From the NCBI RefSeq assembly GCF_018446385.1, contig NC_055996.1:51692365-51756364 (forward strand): a DNA stretch of 64,000 bases, read 5' to 3'. Positions 47,240-58,256 of this stretch are shown in pieces (within the stretch, counting starts at the first letter, position 1; every line of letters begins with the position of its first letter). Both the position numbers and the translations under genes were made by a program. The notes under the pieces were generated by a model. That model did no database searches. It saw only the letters and a program-made list of their open reading frames with translations, and had not been told where the DNA came from. The DNA is from Zingiber officinale. Taxonomy: Eukaryota; Streptophyta; Magnoliopsida; Zingiberales; Zingiberaceae.

Positions 47240-47945
47240 GAGTGTCGTCGGTGCGCAAAGGGAGCACGCCGCGCTCATGTAAGCCCAGAGGAAGTTTCAG
47301 ATCGCCCACTACGGGAGGACTCCGGCCAAGATCGAGGAGTTGGCGGGTTCTATTGAGTGTCCCGACATTGCCATGAGCACCTCCCAAGAAGAGAAGAAGT
47401 GCAACTTCATAACACTGAGTTCAAGTACCAAAAGAGGGCTTTTACAAATTACAATAAACTCAAAGAAAAATTAGGGCAAATTACTAATTGTTCCATCCTT
47501 TTACTAATGTATACACAGATCCTGTGTATGTTGCTTATCATGATGAGGAATGGGGAGTTCCAGTTCATGATGACATGTGATTACTTCCATAAATTTCTTC
47601 ATCTTATCTACACAAATTTCAACTAAATTTACATGTTGACAAGATTCAGATGGATAAACTTGCAGGGTATTGTTTGAGTTGCTTGTTCTAACAGGAGCTC
47701 AAGTGGGGATGGACTGGACTACTATACTGAAGAAGAGGAATGAATTCAGGTTAGAACTAATGCTAGAAACAGTTTTTATTCAGAGGAAAGTACTTGTTTC
47801 GAACAATTTAGAATCTTGAAAGAAATGTTGTGTGGCAGGGTGGCATTTGCTGAATTTGATGCAGAGTCTGTCTCCAAGTTCACAGAGAAGCAGATGGTTT
47901 CCATCAGTGTGGAACTGAAGCTGGATTTAGGAAGAGTTAGAGGAA
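47240..47945 (+). pseudogene. Captured fragment of a DNA-3-methyladenine glycosylase I (TagA-type) gene
   Basis: Exon-like pieces in order: 47285-47416 (RKFQIAHYGRTPAKIEELAG, then EEKKCNFIT); 47519-47576 (DPVYVAYHDEEWGVPVHDD); 47666-47749 (LFELLVLTGAQVGMDWTTIL, then KKRNEFR); 47839-47945 (VAFAEFDAESVSKFTEKQMV, then LDLGRVRG). Each is bounded by AG and GT signals, with introns of about 100 bases. The family excises alkylated adenine in base repair (HhH-GPD fold). A stop precedes the first piece and the C-terminal half is missing, so this is a transduplicated fragment. Confidence 0.85.
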
Positions 47946-48426
47946 TATCACTATCTACTTTGAAACAGAATTAGTGTTAATTTTGATATTTACTAGCTTC
48001 TTATGTAATTAAATACTAATATTACTTCAATGTCAGAATTCTATTATTTTGGTTTGAGTTTGAAATCATTAGCTGAGTTTATTATATATAAAATTTGAAT
48101 CTAGACATGGTAAAAGAAAAATAATAGTTTCGTAAATATAAAAATAATTTTTTTAAAAATTTTTCTTTAAAACGACAACGCTTTTAAAGCATTGCAAAAA
48201 GTGTTGTCTTTGTAAAAAAACAACAACGCTTTTAAAGCGTTGTAATAGCGTTGTCTTCGCTAAAAACGACAACGCTTTAAAAGCGTTGTCTTCACTACAA
48301 ACGACAACGCTTTAAAAGCGTTGTCGTTGAGCAGACTTTTAACAACAGTGCCTTTAACAACGCTTTTTCAGACACAAAGACAATGCTTTAAAAGCGTTGT
48401 ATATTAGCTTTTTTCTCGTAGTGTTA

Positions 48427-50282
48427 GTTGACAGGGTAATCCAACAAATGACATAATGCAGACACTCCACATCCTGCATTCAACATAAGTAGAATCATCA
48501 TGCTGCTACCAACAATACACCTGGCACACATGCATACACAACATATGTATGATCGACATAATCCTCCAATTAGTACACACCAAAGATACTCACAACATAG
48601 GTATAAATAATCTTAATACCTCCAATAATGCATACCGAAACCATGTGCATATATCAACATAAGTATAATCGTCAATACACCTCCAATAATACTCACAACA
48701 CATACCAATTGAGTATAATCACTTAATACTTCCAATAGAGTCTAATAGACCCAAGTGTATCCATAAATCAATTATAATCCACAAAATACCTCGAATCTTA
48801 CACTGAACACATCTGCACATAGCACATCTTTGATTAAATCGACAAGATACATCAAGCAAAATACCTAAACTCATGTGCACATCCCACAACATAGATTAAA
48901 TTGACAAGATACTTTCCATAATACATTCAGATACATACACCGAACTACATAGCTATGATCCACAAGGAACCTACAAACCATAATAGAACATGTATACATA
49001 TACTACTTGCAAATGGACAGTCAACCGCAGGATTCCTACAACACATAACAATCATAATATACATGCAACCTAAACATGCAAAATCAGCATACTAGCTCAA
49101 TCAAAGAGACCAACCCTATGCTACCAACACTCATGGGTTACGGGTATACCTAAAAAAAAATCCTGCATATGTATCAAGCAGGAATACATCAATCATAGAC
49201 AACCCAAAATAAAGCAGCCTAATCATCCAGTAACAACCCTGCTCTAGGTTCAACGGAACTAGTAGCGGACAAAAGAGATATACACGCCATGGTATAACAT
49301 TGCAAGTCAATGTCGTACCCTACTAAGACTATATCTAATGGGGAAAATTTTAACATCATAAATCCAAATGTACTCTCCAAGTTATACACTAGTAACGATT
49401 GTATCTCATAAGTGTTAAGCAATTAGCTCTACACTTCCTTACATCAGCAGGGTCACAAACCCCAATGCACCTTCTAAGTCATCCAACCAGGTATATACAG
49501 TCCATGGTCAAAATCTTCATGGAATAGGATACATCGGTCCTCTAAAACTGGTCGAGCCGACAACGATATACGATTATTTCAGTCATTTCCACGTAAGTAC
49601 AAGTCATGTACTTAAATGTGCTATAGATACATAACTAAGCACAAATAACCCACGGATGATCCTCCACAATCATAAAGGTATATCGATCTATGACTACCCA
49701 AGTCGACAAACGTAAATCAGTCTTCTACTGACCGATCTAACATGAGTAAATAAATATTTACTGATGAAATTTACTAAAATAAAATGGTATACAACTGGCT
49801 AGGTCAACATAAAAATATAGATACTATCCATTACCCAACTAATAATAGCAGAGGCTGGTATGTACCTCAATCCGCTAACCAACTAGTAATAACAGAAACT
49901 AAAACTACTGGTGTATGATATGAAAAATCACCAGAAACTGTAATCCCTCAATCTCTATTAAGGTCGATCATCGTCAGTGGCTAACCCCTCACATGTAATA
50001 TGGCTACAACATCAGACAGATACCAGATACAAAGTGTCATAACTATCACAGTCAACAATGCATACACTAATTAAATAGTAGGATAACAGTATGCCAACAT
50101 ACCTCCTATAGCTTGGAGATGTCCTGCCGCTGCCAGGTCCCAAAATTTGAAAAGTCACATCAAGAATACTAGAACACGAAATCCAAAACACGGAATATAA
50201 AACCCGTAAACCGTGCTCTGATACCAAATAAATTGGTATCAGATAAATCTCGAAAATCCAACACACATAGCAAGTATCGTAT
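48427..50282 (-). other. Gag-side interior of the chromodomain gypsy element, unrecognised
   Basis: This stretch lies between the primer site and the CACTA insertion, where gag and protease should be. It is AT-rich and full of stops on both strands; no gag or DTG motif is recognisable. It may be a non-coding replacement. Confidence 0.5.
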
Positions 50283-50283
50283 A

Positions 50284-50298
50284 CCTGCTCTGATACCA
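50284..50298 (-). other. Primer binding site of the chromodomain gypsy element
   Basis: The minus strand reads TGGTATCAGAGCAGG just inside the LTR edge (TGTCAC at 50306). It matches the 3' end complement of plant initiator-Met tRNA. Confidence 0.85.
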
Positions 50299-50305
50299 CT
50301 TAACT

Positions 50306-53159
50306 TGTCACGCCCCAGAGGAGTCCCTGTCCGAAGAAATTTCGGCAGCACCTCCCCTGTACGGCAGACAATCTGAAACTTTCTACAATCACTATATACC
50401 TCAGTCACATGCGGCTGGAATAATAGCAAAAATAAAACAATCACCACGCAGTTAATATCAAATTTAGCCTCTGGCTGACACAACCACGCAGTTTAACAGT
50501 AAACAAATAGAACAGTAATACGATGCCTCAAAAAATAACCCTACTCAACTACACTCGTAAAGCTCAAATCCGACAAACTCACCTCTTCTGCCGTCTAGGC
50601 AGGCATGGAGTAAACATATCCAAATCATACCAAAATCCATCAACGATAAGAATCCATACAATATCCAAGTATCAAACAAACCAAGTCTAAACATAGTCAA
50701 AAAGAGAAAACTAAAACAACAACTCATGATCAGCAGAGGACTAGCACTACGTGTAATGGGGATTAGCGACTGGAACTGCTCCGGACAGCCTCAACCTGAA
50801 AATACAACAACAATGGAGGCGGGGTGAGTCCAACACTCAGCAGGTACAACTGATATGCAAAATAAAGTAAATGAGAGACAACACTAATCATGCGTACAGT
50901 CTCCTGAATACGAGAAGGATAAATGCAACTGAAACAAAAACAAGAGAAAACTGTACTAACCAGGATCAAGGTAAAAAGGTAACAGGGTCGTCAGACCAAA
51001 GGTGTCATAATCCTGTATGCATGTCAATCATATGCATTCATATAAATGCAGCAAGTAAATGCAGCAAACACAAACAATAAATGCATCATGCATATGATGC
51101 CAATGACATGGTCACCCTTGACGCCAGTCAGCCATCTCACACACAATGGTGAGTCTGAGTGGGTAGAGCTGTGACAACCATGCACTCTGACATCACTGCC
51201 CCTGATGAGTGACCGAGTGGACGGGATGCTGTCGGAGTACACACATACTCCTACCCCGAAATAATAAATGGGGGAGCGCAATGCTCTCATCTCCCGGTAC
51301 ACGATGACGGGGAGGACTCTCTGCCGGCTACTACACTGAATCACACTACCCATGAGCGGACCAACGGAGACAAACAAAGTCCAACTACCTGCCGGCTACA
51401 ATGCTGCTACACTAAACCAACGGAGCCAAACAGAGCAGAACTGCCACACACCTGTCTGATATACCACTAACCCATGAGTGGTGGTGTGTACAGATACATG
51501 TAACTGGCGATGCGCTCACAATAATGAAGCAGACAATCGCACAACATGCAATCATGCAAGATGATGCATGACACTAAATATGGCAATATCATGAATAGCA
51601 TAGCAAGATCCATACATAAATAAAAGGTGTACCACAAGTCAATGTATCAGATGGAAGGTACACAAACAGATAGGATATCAAATAAACCCTAGGTCCTGAA
51701 CATAATGTATCATATGGTTGGGTCACTACCTAAAGCATGTATGATCAGGTAAATAATAACATGCAGTGCATAATAAGTAAACAAGGAAACATGTAACAGA
51801 TCATGTAGTGACCAACCGAAACAAATGGATAACACAATTATTGCTATATGTTAAACATATTATTATGCATATCCAAAGACATAAGTCAAAGTACCCGCCT
51901 CCAATAGAAAAGGATCGTATCCAAAACAGATCCCCCGTCAAGACACCGTCTCGAATCAATATCCTGTAATAAATCGTACAATTTAGCTAAGTTTAATTAT
52001 AACTAAAATAGCTAAACCAAACTATTTTTCTTCAGGAACCCTAATTGAATTGAACTCAAAAATCAATTAGGATTAGCTCCATTAACCCTAACCATTCTAC
52101 TATTCGATTTCATTAAAACCTACACATAAATCCAAGTTAACAATTATTGCTAACTCGACTAGGAATCCTCTACAACGAAGATCAATTCCTACACTATACC
52201 TCAACCACAGTCGCTGTGGCTCAATAGCAAGGATCGTTGCTGCTGAAGTTTTAAAGCTTTGCTGCTAAAATCCACCGCACAGATTCTGTCCAGAACAGGA
52301 TCAAGAATGAAACAACTCTTAGTTGAGAATGATTTACACTGTTCGGATCAAGAACAGAAGATGCAAAATCGATATCCCAAACTTACCTCAACCGGAACCT
52401 AGGACACAGAGGAAGGGCTCGGCCGAACCTAAACTAGGCACGGCACAGTAAGGGGAGAAGTGGTGCTCTGCCGGGGTGCTCTGCCGTGGGGAGGAAGCCG
52501 AAGTAGAAAGGGTGTCGCGGGCTGAGGTTAGGGCAAAGAGACGGCGTCGCTGTGGTGGCTTCGTGCGGGAAGGAAGATCGGCTTGGGCACGAGGTGGTCG
52601 GTAATGGCGTCGGGCTGGCTAGGGCACAGAGGAAACTCGGCCAAGGAGTCTCGGTAGCGGCAGCGCTAGGGCACAGGTGACGCTACTCCGATTCAAAGAG
52701 GGTTGCGGCGTCGGCAAGGCTGTGGAGGAGCGGCGATGTCGGCTCTGTGAGTTGCAGCCGACGGTGGATCTAGGGCACGGCTGGCGTAAGCGTCGCCGGT
52801 GCTTGGGAAAGAGAAGAAGATGTGGCGGCGGAGGAAACTGCCATGGTCGGCAGTTAGGGCAAAGAAGAGAAGGCTTCGGGCGCGAGGAGGAGAAACTGCG
52901 GCTCGGGTGCGTGAGGGAGAGAAGAAACGGCGAGGAAGAGAGAAAATAAAGAAAAATATAAAGAAAAAGAAAAAGAAAAGGAAAAGGAAAAGAAAATAAA
53001 ACTTTTCCTTATTAAAACTGGGTAGCCTAAACTGGCTTTTCCGGGCCCCATTTTTGTCCCCATTAACTCGTCCATACGAGCTCCAAAAAATTCCCGAAAA
53101 ATTTCTAAAAATTCCGGAAAATTCCCTTATTAATATTCACCTATTTTCGGTATTTTACA
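50306..53159 (-). repeat. 5' LTR of the chromodomain gypsy element
   Basis: 2854 bp and collinear with 39030-41928. The main differences are short indels, such as a missing ATACACATGTACATAC-type block near 51238 and a duplicated GGTGCTCTGCCG at 52462-52486. Confidence 0.93.
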
Positions 53160-53164
53160 TCTAG

Positions 53165-53662
53165 ATTATTTTGTGATTTTGAATTTAAATCGTTTAGATC
53201 TAGATTATCATGCACCATACTTGGAATAATTTCATACTTATCTTAATCATCATGCTGATTATTTAAGCTACTATCAACAGGGGTATTTTGGTAAACATTA
53301 CTAACCTTGAGCGCAACCCCTAATTTAGTAGGATTTTCGATTGGATCTGATCCGAGTTCGAATTCGATTTTTACTTGATCCTTGAGCTCCATCGGCTCCT
53401 CATGAAGTTTGATCAACTGGATCCAAAGCTCATGTGCATCTTTGTACTTTTTTAGTCTGTATAAAACATTGTTAGGTAAAATATTACAAATAATTTTACT
53501 TACATTTGTGTTTAGTTCTGAATTCTGAGAAGGTTTTCTCAATATCAGCTAATAATCAAAGTTTAGACTTCCTAAGAAACATTCCATTCTTCGCCTCCAG
53601 TATTTGAAATCTTGATCGTACGGTGGTGGTTCGTTGGGGTTCCATCCTTCTTGAAGAGGCAT
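53165..53662 (-). pseudogene. gag of the pol-less copia element
   Basis: It starts at ATG 53662 (MPLQEGWNPNEPPPYDQ, then DFKYWRRRMECFL), the usual opening of plant copia gag. A stop follows near 53553. The frame then continues at 53542 with NTNVSKIICNILPNNVLY, AHELWIQLIKLHEE and ELKDQVKIEFELG. At 53165 it enters the gypsy LTR, and it resumes at 39024 in the Asn-rich region. Gag proteins of this type form the particle. This copy is broken. Confidence 0.8.
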
Positions 53663-53699
53663 TGGTCTTGCACAAATGGAAACAGAGAAAAAGTCCCAA

Positions 53700-53888
53700 G
53701 ACTTGGTCTTGGATTAGTAGTGTTGGAGAAAAAAAATATAATTTTTCACTATATTTTTTTTAAAAAATAATAAAATATTATTAATAAAAAAATATTATCT
53801 CAAATTTTTGAAAATGTAATATTTTGTCGATACTAAATAGTGGTGAAAAGATGACGATGTATTTTTCAAAAATATTTTTGGAGGGAAA
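53700..53888. other. AT-rich sequence replacing the LTR end and primer site
   Basis: Between the gag start and the truncated LTR lies an AT-rich segment (aaaaaataataaaatatt...) not present in the other LTR. The expected LTR terminus (about 180 bp) and the primer site are missing here. Confidence 0.6.
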
Positions 53889-54552
53889 AAAATGAAAGGC
53901 GATCACTAGCAATTAGAAATTTATTACAAACTAAGTACAGAAAATGCTAGTGAAAATTAAAGCAATACCGACAAAGGAATAAATTGAAAAGGAAAAGTGT
54001 GTTGTCGAAGCTTCGTTAGCGTCGCAAGAGCGCAGAGCAGCAGAGCAAGCAGTAGGAGATCTTCTTGTCAGTTGTTGTTTTGAGCTCCACCCCTGACCCT
54101 CCTTTTATATGAGGCTTAGGGCGCCCCGGATCCCTTCTGAGCGCCCTGGTGAGACGTGGCAGGTCCAACCAGCGACCTCCACGTGGCGGCGCCGCGATAG
54201 GATGAAAATTGCCTCCTGTCAGCCCTTCGACCCGTCTAGACTTCTCGCCAGCTATCCGGTCAGCCCTTCGACCTAGCTGGACTTCGTGCCAAATGTCCGA
54301 TCAGCCCTTCGACCCATTTGGACTTCGTGCCAAGCGTCCGGTCAGCCCGTCGACCCGCTTGGACTTCTCGCCAAGCGTCCGGTCAGCCCGTCGACCGCTT
54401 GGACTTCGTCCCAGACATCCGGTCAGCCCGTCGACCTGTCTGATCTTAGCCTGAACACTCGTTCAGAGTGTTAGATAACGATAAACCTAACTTAACTTGA
54501 TTTTTCGTTCATCAAAACCTGAGTTAGACCGTTAGTGCTAACCGCACCAACA
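53889..54552 (-). repeat. Truncated 5' LTR of the pol-less copia element
   Basis: It matches 33488-34412 from GCGATCACTAGC onward with about 95% identity by eye, but with an internal deletion of roughly 260 bp near 54216 and loss of the last 180 bp of the LTR. A TATA box is kept at 54101-54111. It ends at the target duplication TCTAC. Confidence 0.85.
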
Positions 54553-54670
54553 TCTACCGACGGTCGAGTGGCGACCATAAACCCTTGTCTCCATCGACGG
54601 TCGAGTGGTGACCTAAAACCCTTGTATCAATCGACGATTGAGCAGCGACTATAAATCCTTGAGTCAGAAA
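54553..54670. repeat. 37-bp minisatellite, right part
   Basis: It continues the array at 33184-33307 across the copia insertion. CCCTTG-type words fall at 54582, 54619 and 54656, again 37 bp apart. Confidence 0.9.
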
Positions 54671-55192
54671 CTCCCAAGCTGATCAACCGGGTTTTGGGTT
54701 ATATTGGAGCCACGAGCTCTAGAAGTTGAGTGAGCTTCACTGGTCTTGGACCAGTACATTGGATTTCAACCTCCCCCGTTCGGGGTCGAGTTGTCTTCCC
54801 TGGTCTTGGACCAGCATACGGAATTCCCTATCTCCCCCGTTTGGGGTCGAGCAGTTTTCGAAAGCTCATTGAGCGGGCAAGCGTCGATGAATAGCCGACC
54901 GTGAACCTGGGCTACTCAAAAGCTCGAAGTCTTCATAATATAGTGATTGTCCGGTACTATTCTTTAAAATACTCCTAGGGCCAAACGGGAGATCATGGAA
55001 TCATGGACTCTAAATACTAGAGGGGTCGGTCGGCTGATAGAATAATCATGAACGAGGCCACGAGCTCTTGCAAATAATCAAAAGGAGTTGAAAAACATAT
55101 AAGGAGGTAAAGTTCGTCCGAATGGACGAGCATGCATTTAAACTTCAAAAATTTTACATCTTATAGGAAGGCTCGGCCAGGAACGCTCGGCC
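54671..55192. other. 3' spacer of the pol-less Tat element
   Basis: Non-coding. It contains a diverged duplication around CTGGTCTTGGACCAG (54740, 54799), each followed by a CTCCCCCGTT-GGGGTCGAG phrase, so each half is itself a small palindrome. It leads into the end of the antisense gene. Confidence 0.55.
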
Positions 55193-57530
55193 TCACTCAA
55201 TATAGTCCAGGACATCATCAGGCAGAGCGACAGTGAGCTTATCCCGGCTAATGATGCTGCTTGTCTGAGCTGTCGGCAGATGGCCTCCCACACAGAGCTG
55301 ATCGATCATCCCATCGATGGCCAGATCGAAGAGGCGCAGAGCCTGATCGGCGACCTTCTCATTGAAAGCATCCGAGCGAAGGTATCTCTTCTTCCTAGCC
55401 TCGAAACTTCTAGACTTGGCTTCTTGGTAGGTCTGCAGGGCCACTCGGGAGGCCTCCAGCTCATCCTTGGTGGTGGCCAGCGCAGCATCCTTGGAGGCAA
55501 GTTGGCCACGAAGGGTCGTTTCATCGCCCGAGTGACTGTTTCGCTCGGCGATCAGGAAGTCCTCTGACTGTTTCGCTCGGCGATCAGGAAGTCCTCGACT
55601 TCCTTGAGATTTTGGGCGAGGGCCCAGACCTCCTTATTCTTCTCATTGAGGTCCGTGATGGGCCGGTTCTTCCGCGCATTGGCCGATTCAATTTTATTAT
55701 CAAAAGTGGCGACCTGATTATTGAGCCGCTCCAGTATCGTGGCTTGCCCGATGCTCTTAGCCCATTCTACCTCAAGCAGTTTGTCGCTCTTCTCCAGAGC
55801 GGCCCGCAGCTTGGCCACCTCAGCGTTTGTTTTCTCCTGAGCGGCGGAAGATTGGCCGCTCGACGCCTTCAATTGATTTACTTCCTCCTCCAAATACGCA
55901 AGCCTATGGCACATGGCCAGGCTCTCCACCCAGTACTGCAGACAACAAGCAAACATAAGCGCCGATCGGGAGTGAATTATGCAAATGTAAGGTGAAACTT
56001 ACCCCAGTGGACATCTGGGTGTCGTTATTCACGAGCGCACCCGGAGGCATCATCGTCTCAAGAGCTCATGCGTCCTCCAAGATCTTAGCGAGCGACCCTT
56101 GGATGATGATCTGGTGCTCGAGGGCTCGAGACCGAGCACTCGGCTTGCTATAGTCTTCGGTGGGCAGATGTAGGATCGTCGTTATGCGGCGTTGTCCGCC
56201 CGGGGCCAATTGAGCTGAGGTTGCTCGGGCGGACGGTTGGAAGGAGGACGCCGGACAGATGTCGGACTATTTTACCTTTGAGGGCTTCGAAGGTCACCCC
56301 ATGAAGGCCACTGGCGACGCGGCAAGAGTCCCATGCGGCAGATCTATCAAGGAGGGTGTCCGATCAGATGACATAGAGGCCGCCGTTTCTTGAATCAGAG
56401 TTGGGGTCGAAGTTTCGATCCGCTCGACAGACCGTGCACCTAAAGTAGCGGAGCGCGATGAAGGCTCTGCTCGGCGCCTCTTACGCCTGTTCAATGATAC
56501 GTCAGAGGAGGTCGAACCTGATGGTTCCTCAACTAGGAGGATCGGACGCTGCTCGGATGGAGGTTGTGATCTCGTGGCTGCTCCCCCGCTTGGCGCTTGG
56601 CCGGCCTCGCCTTCGCTCACTAAGACGGCCATCGCATCACTCTCATCCTGGGACTCTTCGTGTGAGCCGACCGGCTGCAGGTTGCGACTCACCAGTTCTT
56701 CAACAGTAGTCGCATTGATTGCGACATCCTTGTGCTTTGCCTTGCTGGCCAGATGTGTTCGCAACATGACTTCGGCTACAAAAGAGAAAGAGAAATCAAT
56801 TAACATCAAAGGAAGAATTAAAGGAGCTTCATACCTAGGCTGGTCGGCAGCCGGGTGCGGATCAAACTTAAGCCAAAGATATAAAGGACGCCTTCCAGCA
56901 ACAACTTGTGGATGTCATACTTCTAGCTGGCCAACATCGAAGTTGCGTTCAGGTAGTCCGATCGACTCTTGTAGCTTTTCAAGGGAGGCTGAGGTGCCAC
57001 TTTGAGCTACTAGTGGGTCGGGAAGTTTGGCCACTCAGGAAGGCGCGTGAAGAAAAAATATTATTTCCAGTGCTTGTTGGAGGTCGGCATCTTGTTGAAG
57101 AATGCTAAACTGACTCGAGACTAGAAGAGGAAAGTCCCCGGATCAGGCAATTTAGGGTAATAAAAATAATGAATGATCCAGGGGTAAGAGGAATGTCGTG
57201 CAGACGGAATAGGACAATGACTCCGCACAGCAACCTAAAGGAGTTAGACACTAATTGATGAAGGGAAATGCGGAAATACTTACAAACAGCTGGAATAAAG
57301 GGGTGGAGCATAAACCGCAGACCGGCGGTAAACTGATCTCAGAAGAAATAGATACACCCAGTTGGCGGAGAGTTGGGTCAATCGGAGGGAGAAGGCAAAA
57401 CGATCTGATGATCGGAAGAAATTTTGAAAACATCTCTTAAGCTCTCAGTGTCGCCTCCATCGAACCTAGACTCCATGGATGTATACCAGAGTCCAGGGAT
57501 GGAGGCAAACGGCTGCGAAGAACTCGCCAT
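55193..57530 (-). pseudogene. Antisense three-exon gene of the pol-less Tat element
   Basis: It starts at ATG 57530 (MASSSQPFASIPGLWY). Exon 1 (57530-56835) carries the Transposase_28-like blocks GLRFMLHPFIPAVCKYFRIS and SNSFRLLCGVIVLFRL, with stops between. Intron 1 is 56776-56834 (GTATGA...TTGTAG). Exon 2 (56775-56003) is Ser/Pro/Arg/Glu-rich linker (RKRRRAEPSSRSATLG; GEAGQAPSGGAATRS). Intron 2 is 55936-56002 (GTAAGTTT...CTGCAG). Exon 3 (55935-55193) is a coiled coil (AYLEEEVNQLKASSGQSSA; LEKSDKLLEVEWAKS) ending ALPDDVLDYIE. A 32-bp tandem duplication at 55533-55596 shifts the frame. The plan equals that of 1184-3708. Confidence 0.75.
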
Positions 57531-57757
57531 TGCAAAAATAAAAAGGCGATCGAAGAAGAAAAAGGTTGCTGGAATACCGCCGGAATAGAAAGGAAGGCCG
57601 AAAAGCACGAAGGCGGGGGCGATTGGAAGAAAGCTTAATAGAAAGAAGGTCGCCAGAGAACGAAAGACGCACAGGAACAAAAAGAAGATCGCCAGAGGAC
57701 GAAGAACGCGTCGCCGATAGCACTCGAGGAAGACTGCGAAGGAAGCGATGCGGCGGG

Positions 57758-57765
57758 CTTATAGG
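57758..57765 (-). promoter_or_regulatory. TATA-like box of the second antisense gene
   Basis: The minus strand CCTATAAG lies about 230 bases upstream of ATG 57530. The context is GC-rich. It is the counterpart of 1039-1047. Confidence 0.4.
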
Positions 57766-58256
57766 CTTTAGGTTCGGTCGACCGGAGCCATCCGATCTAG
57801 GTCACAGAAACCCAAGCAAAGTTCGGACCATTGAATTCAAACCGTCAAACGTCACATCAGTACCCTGTCACTTCAGGCGTGAGGCGGCAGCAGGCGTGAC
57901 ACGTGGAGCTTTGCCACGAGTCAGCAATTAATGAAGGCGTGAGAGCGTGCTCAGCCTTAATGAGAGGAGATTTACATGATTTCCAAGAAATTTGAGTGAC
58001 GTTAGCCTGGCTCGCGCTCGCCCGAGACAACCTAAGAAGAGATTTTTTATAAGTGAAAACCTTTGTCGTGCCGATCGGATGGGAGGAGTTTATCTACAGC
58101 CGAACGACAAACTTTAATAGGCAGACTGGCAGGGTGAAGTCGCCTCTCGAGCAAAAACAACACAGTGTCAAAGGTCGATCAGAAGAAATCTATTCAGACA
58201 ATTGTCCTGTCAGTCGGACTTACAATCTCCTTCGGCTAGACTTGAGGGGAGACTTG
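57766..58256. other. Spacer between antisense gene promoter and 3' LTR
   Basis: No gene was recognised. It ends in a polypurine tract, TTGAGGGGAGACTTG (58242-58256), directly before the LTR. This tract primes plus-strand DNA synthesis in LTR retrotransposons. Confidence 0.6.

Larger units (their letters stand above)
44925..48423. mobile_element. Non-autonomous CACTA (En/Spm-type) transposon carrying host gene fragments
   Basis: The ends are CACTACAAGAAAA (44925) and its inverse with one change (CACTACGAGAAAA, ending 48423), flanked by a 3-bp duplication TTA (44922-44924, 48424-48426). Subterminal arrays of GACAACGCTTTT / AAAAGCGTTGTC words fill 44962-45185 and 48170-48410. There is no transposase. 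The interior holds intron-containing fragments of two host genes, as in Pack-CACTA elements. It sits inside the gypsy element. Confidence 0.92.
39030..53159 (-). mobile_element. Chromodomain Ty3/gypsy (Tekay/Del-type) element with 2.9-kb LTRs
   Basis: Direct LTRs lie at 39030-41928 and 50306-53159 (plus strand TGTCACGCCCC...TATTTTACA), nearly identical by eye, so the insertion is young. The target duplication TCTAG is perfect (39025-39029, 53160-53164). The minus-strand primer site TGGTATCAGAGCAGG at 50284-50298 matches initiator-Met tRNA. A polypurine tract (AGTAGGGGAGAA) lies at 41929-41940. The pol order RT, RNase H, integrase, chromodomain is typical of chromoviruses. It carries a CACTA transposon at 44925-48423. 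Confidence 0.93.
33308..54552 (-). mobile_element. Copia element without pol, inserted in the minisatellite
   Basis: Read on the minus strand: LTR start TGTTGGTGCGGTTAGCACT at 54552, gag at 53662, a very AT-rich interior, a polypurine tract (AAAAAGGGGGAAGAT, 34413-34427) and the second LTR to 33308. The target duplication TCTAC (33303-33307, 54553-54557) is perfect. It contains a gypsy element at 39030-53159. Outside that insertion it is about 7.1 kb. I see no protease, integrase or RT, so it is non-autonomous. Confidence 0.85.

Noticed and set aside
49219-49422. Possible retroviral-type protease in the gypsy element interior
   Set aside because: There is no DTG or DSG motif and no neighbouring conserved block.
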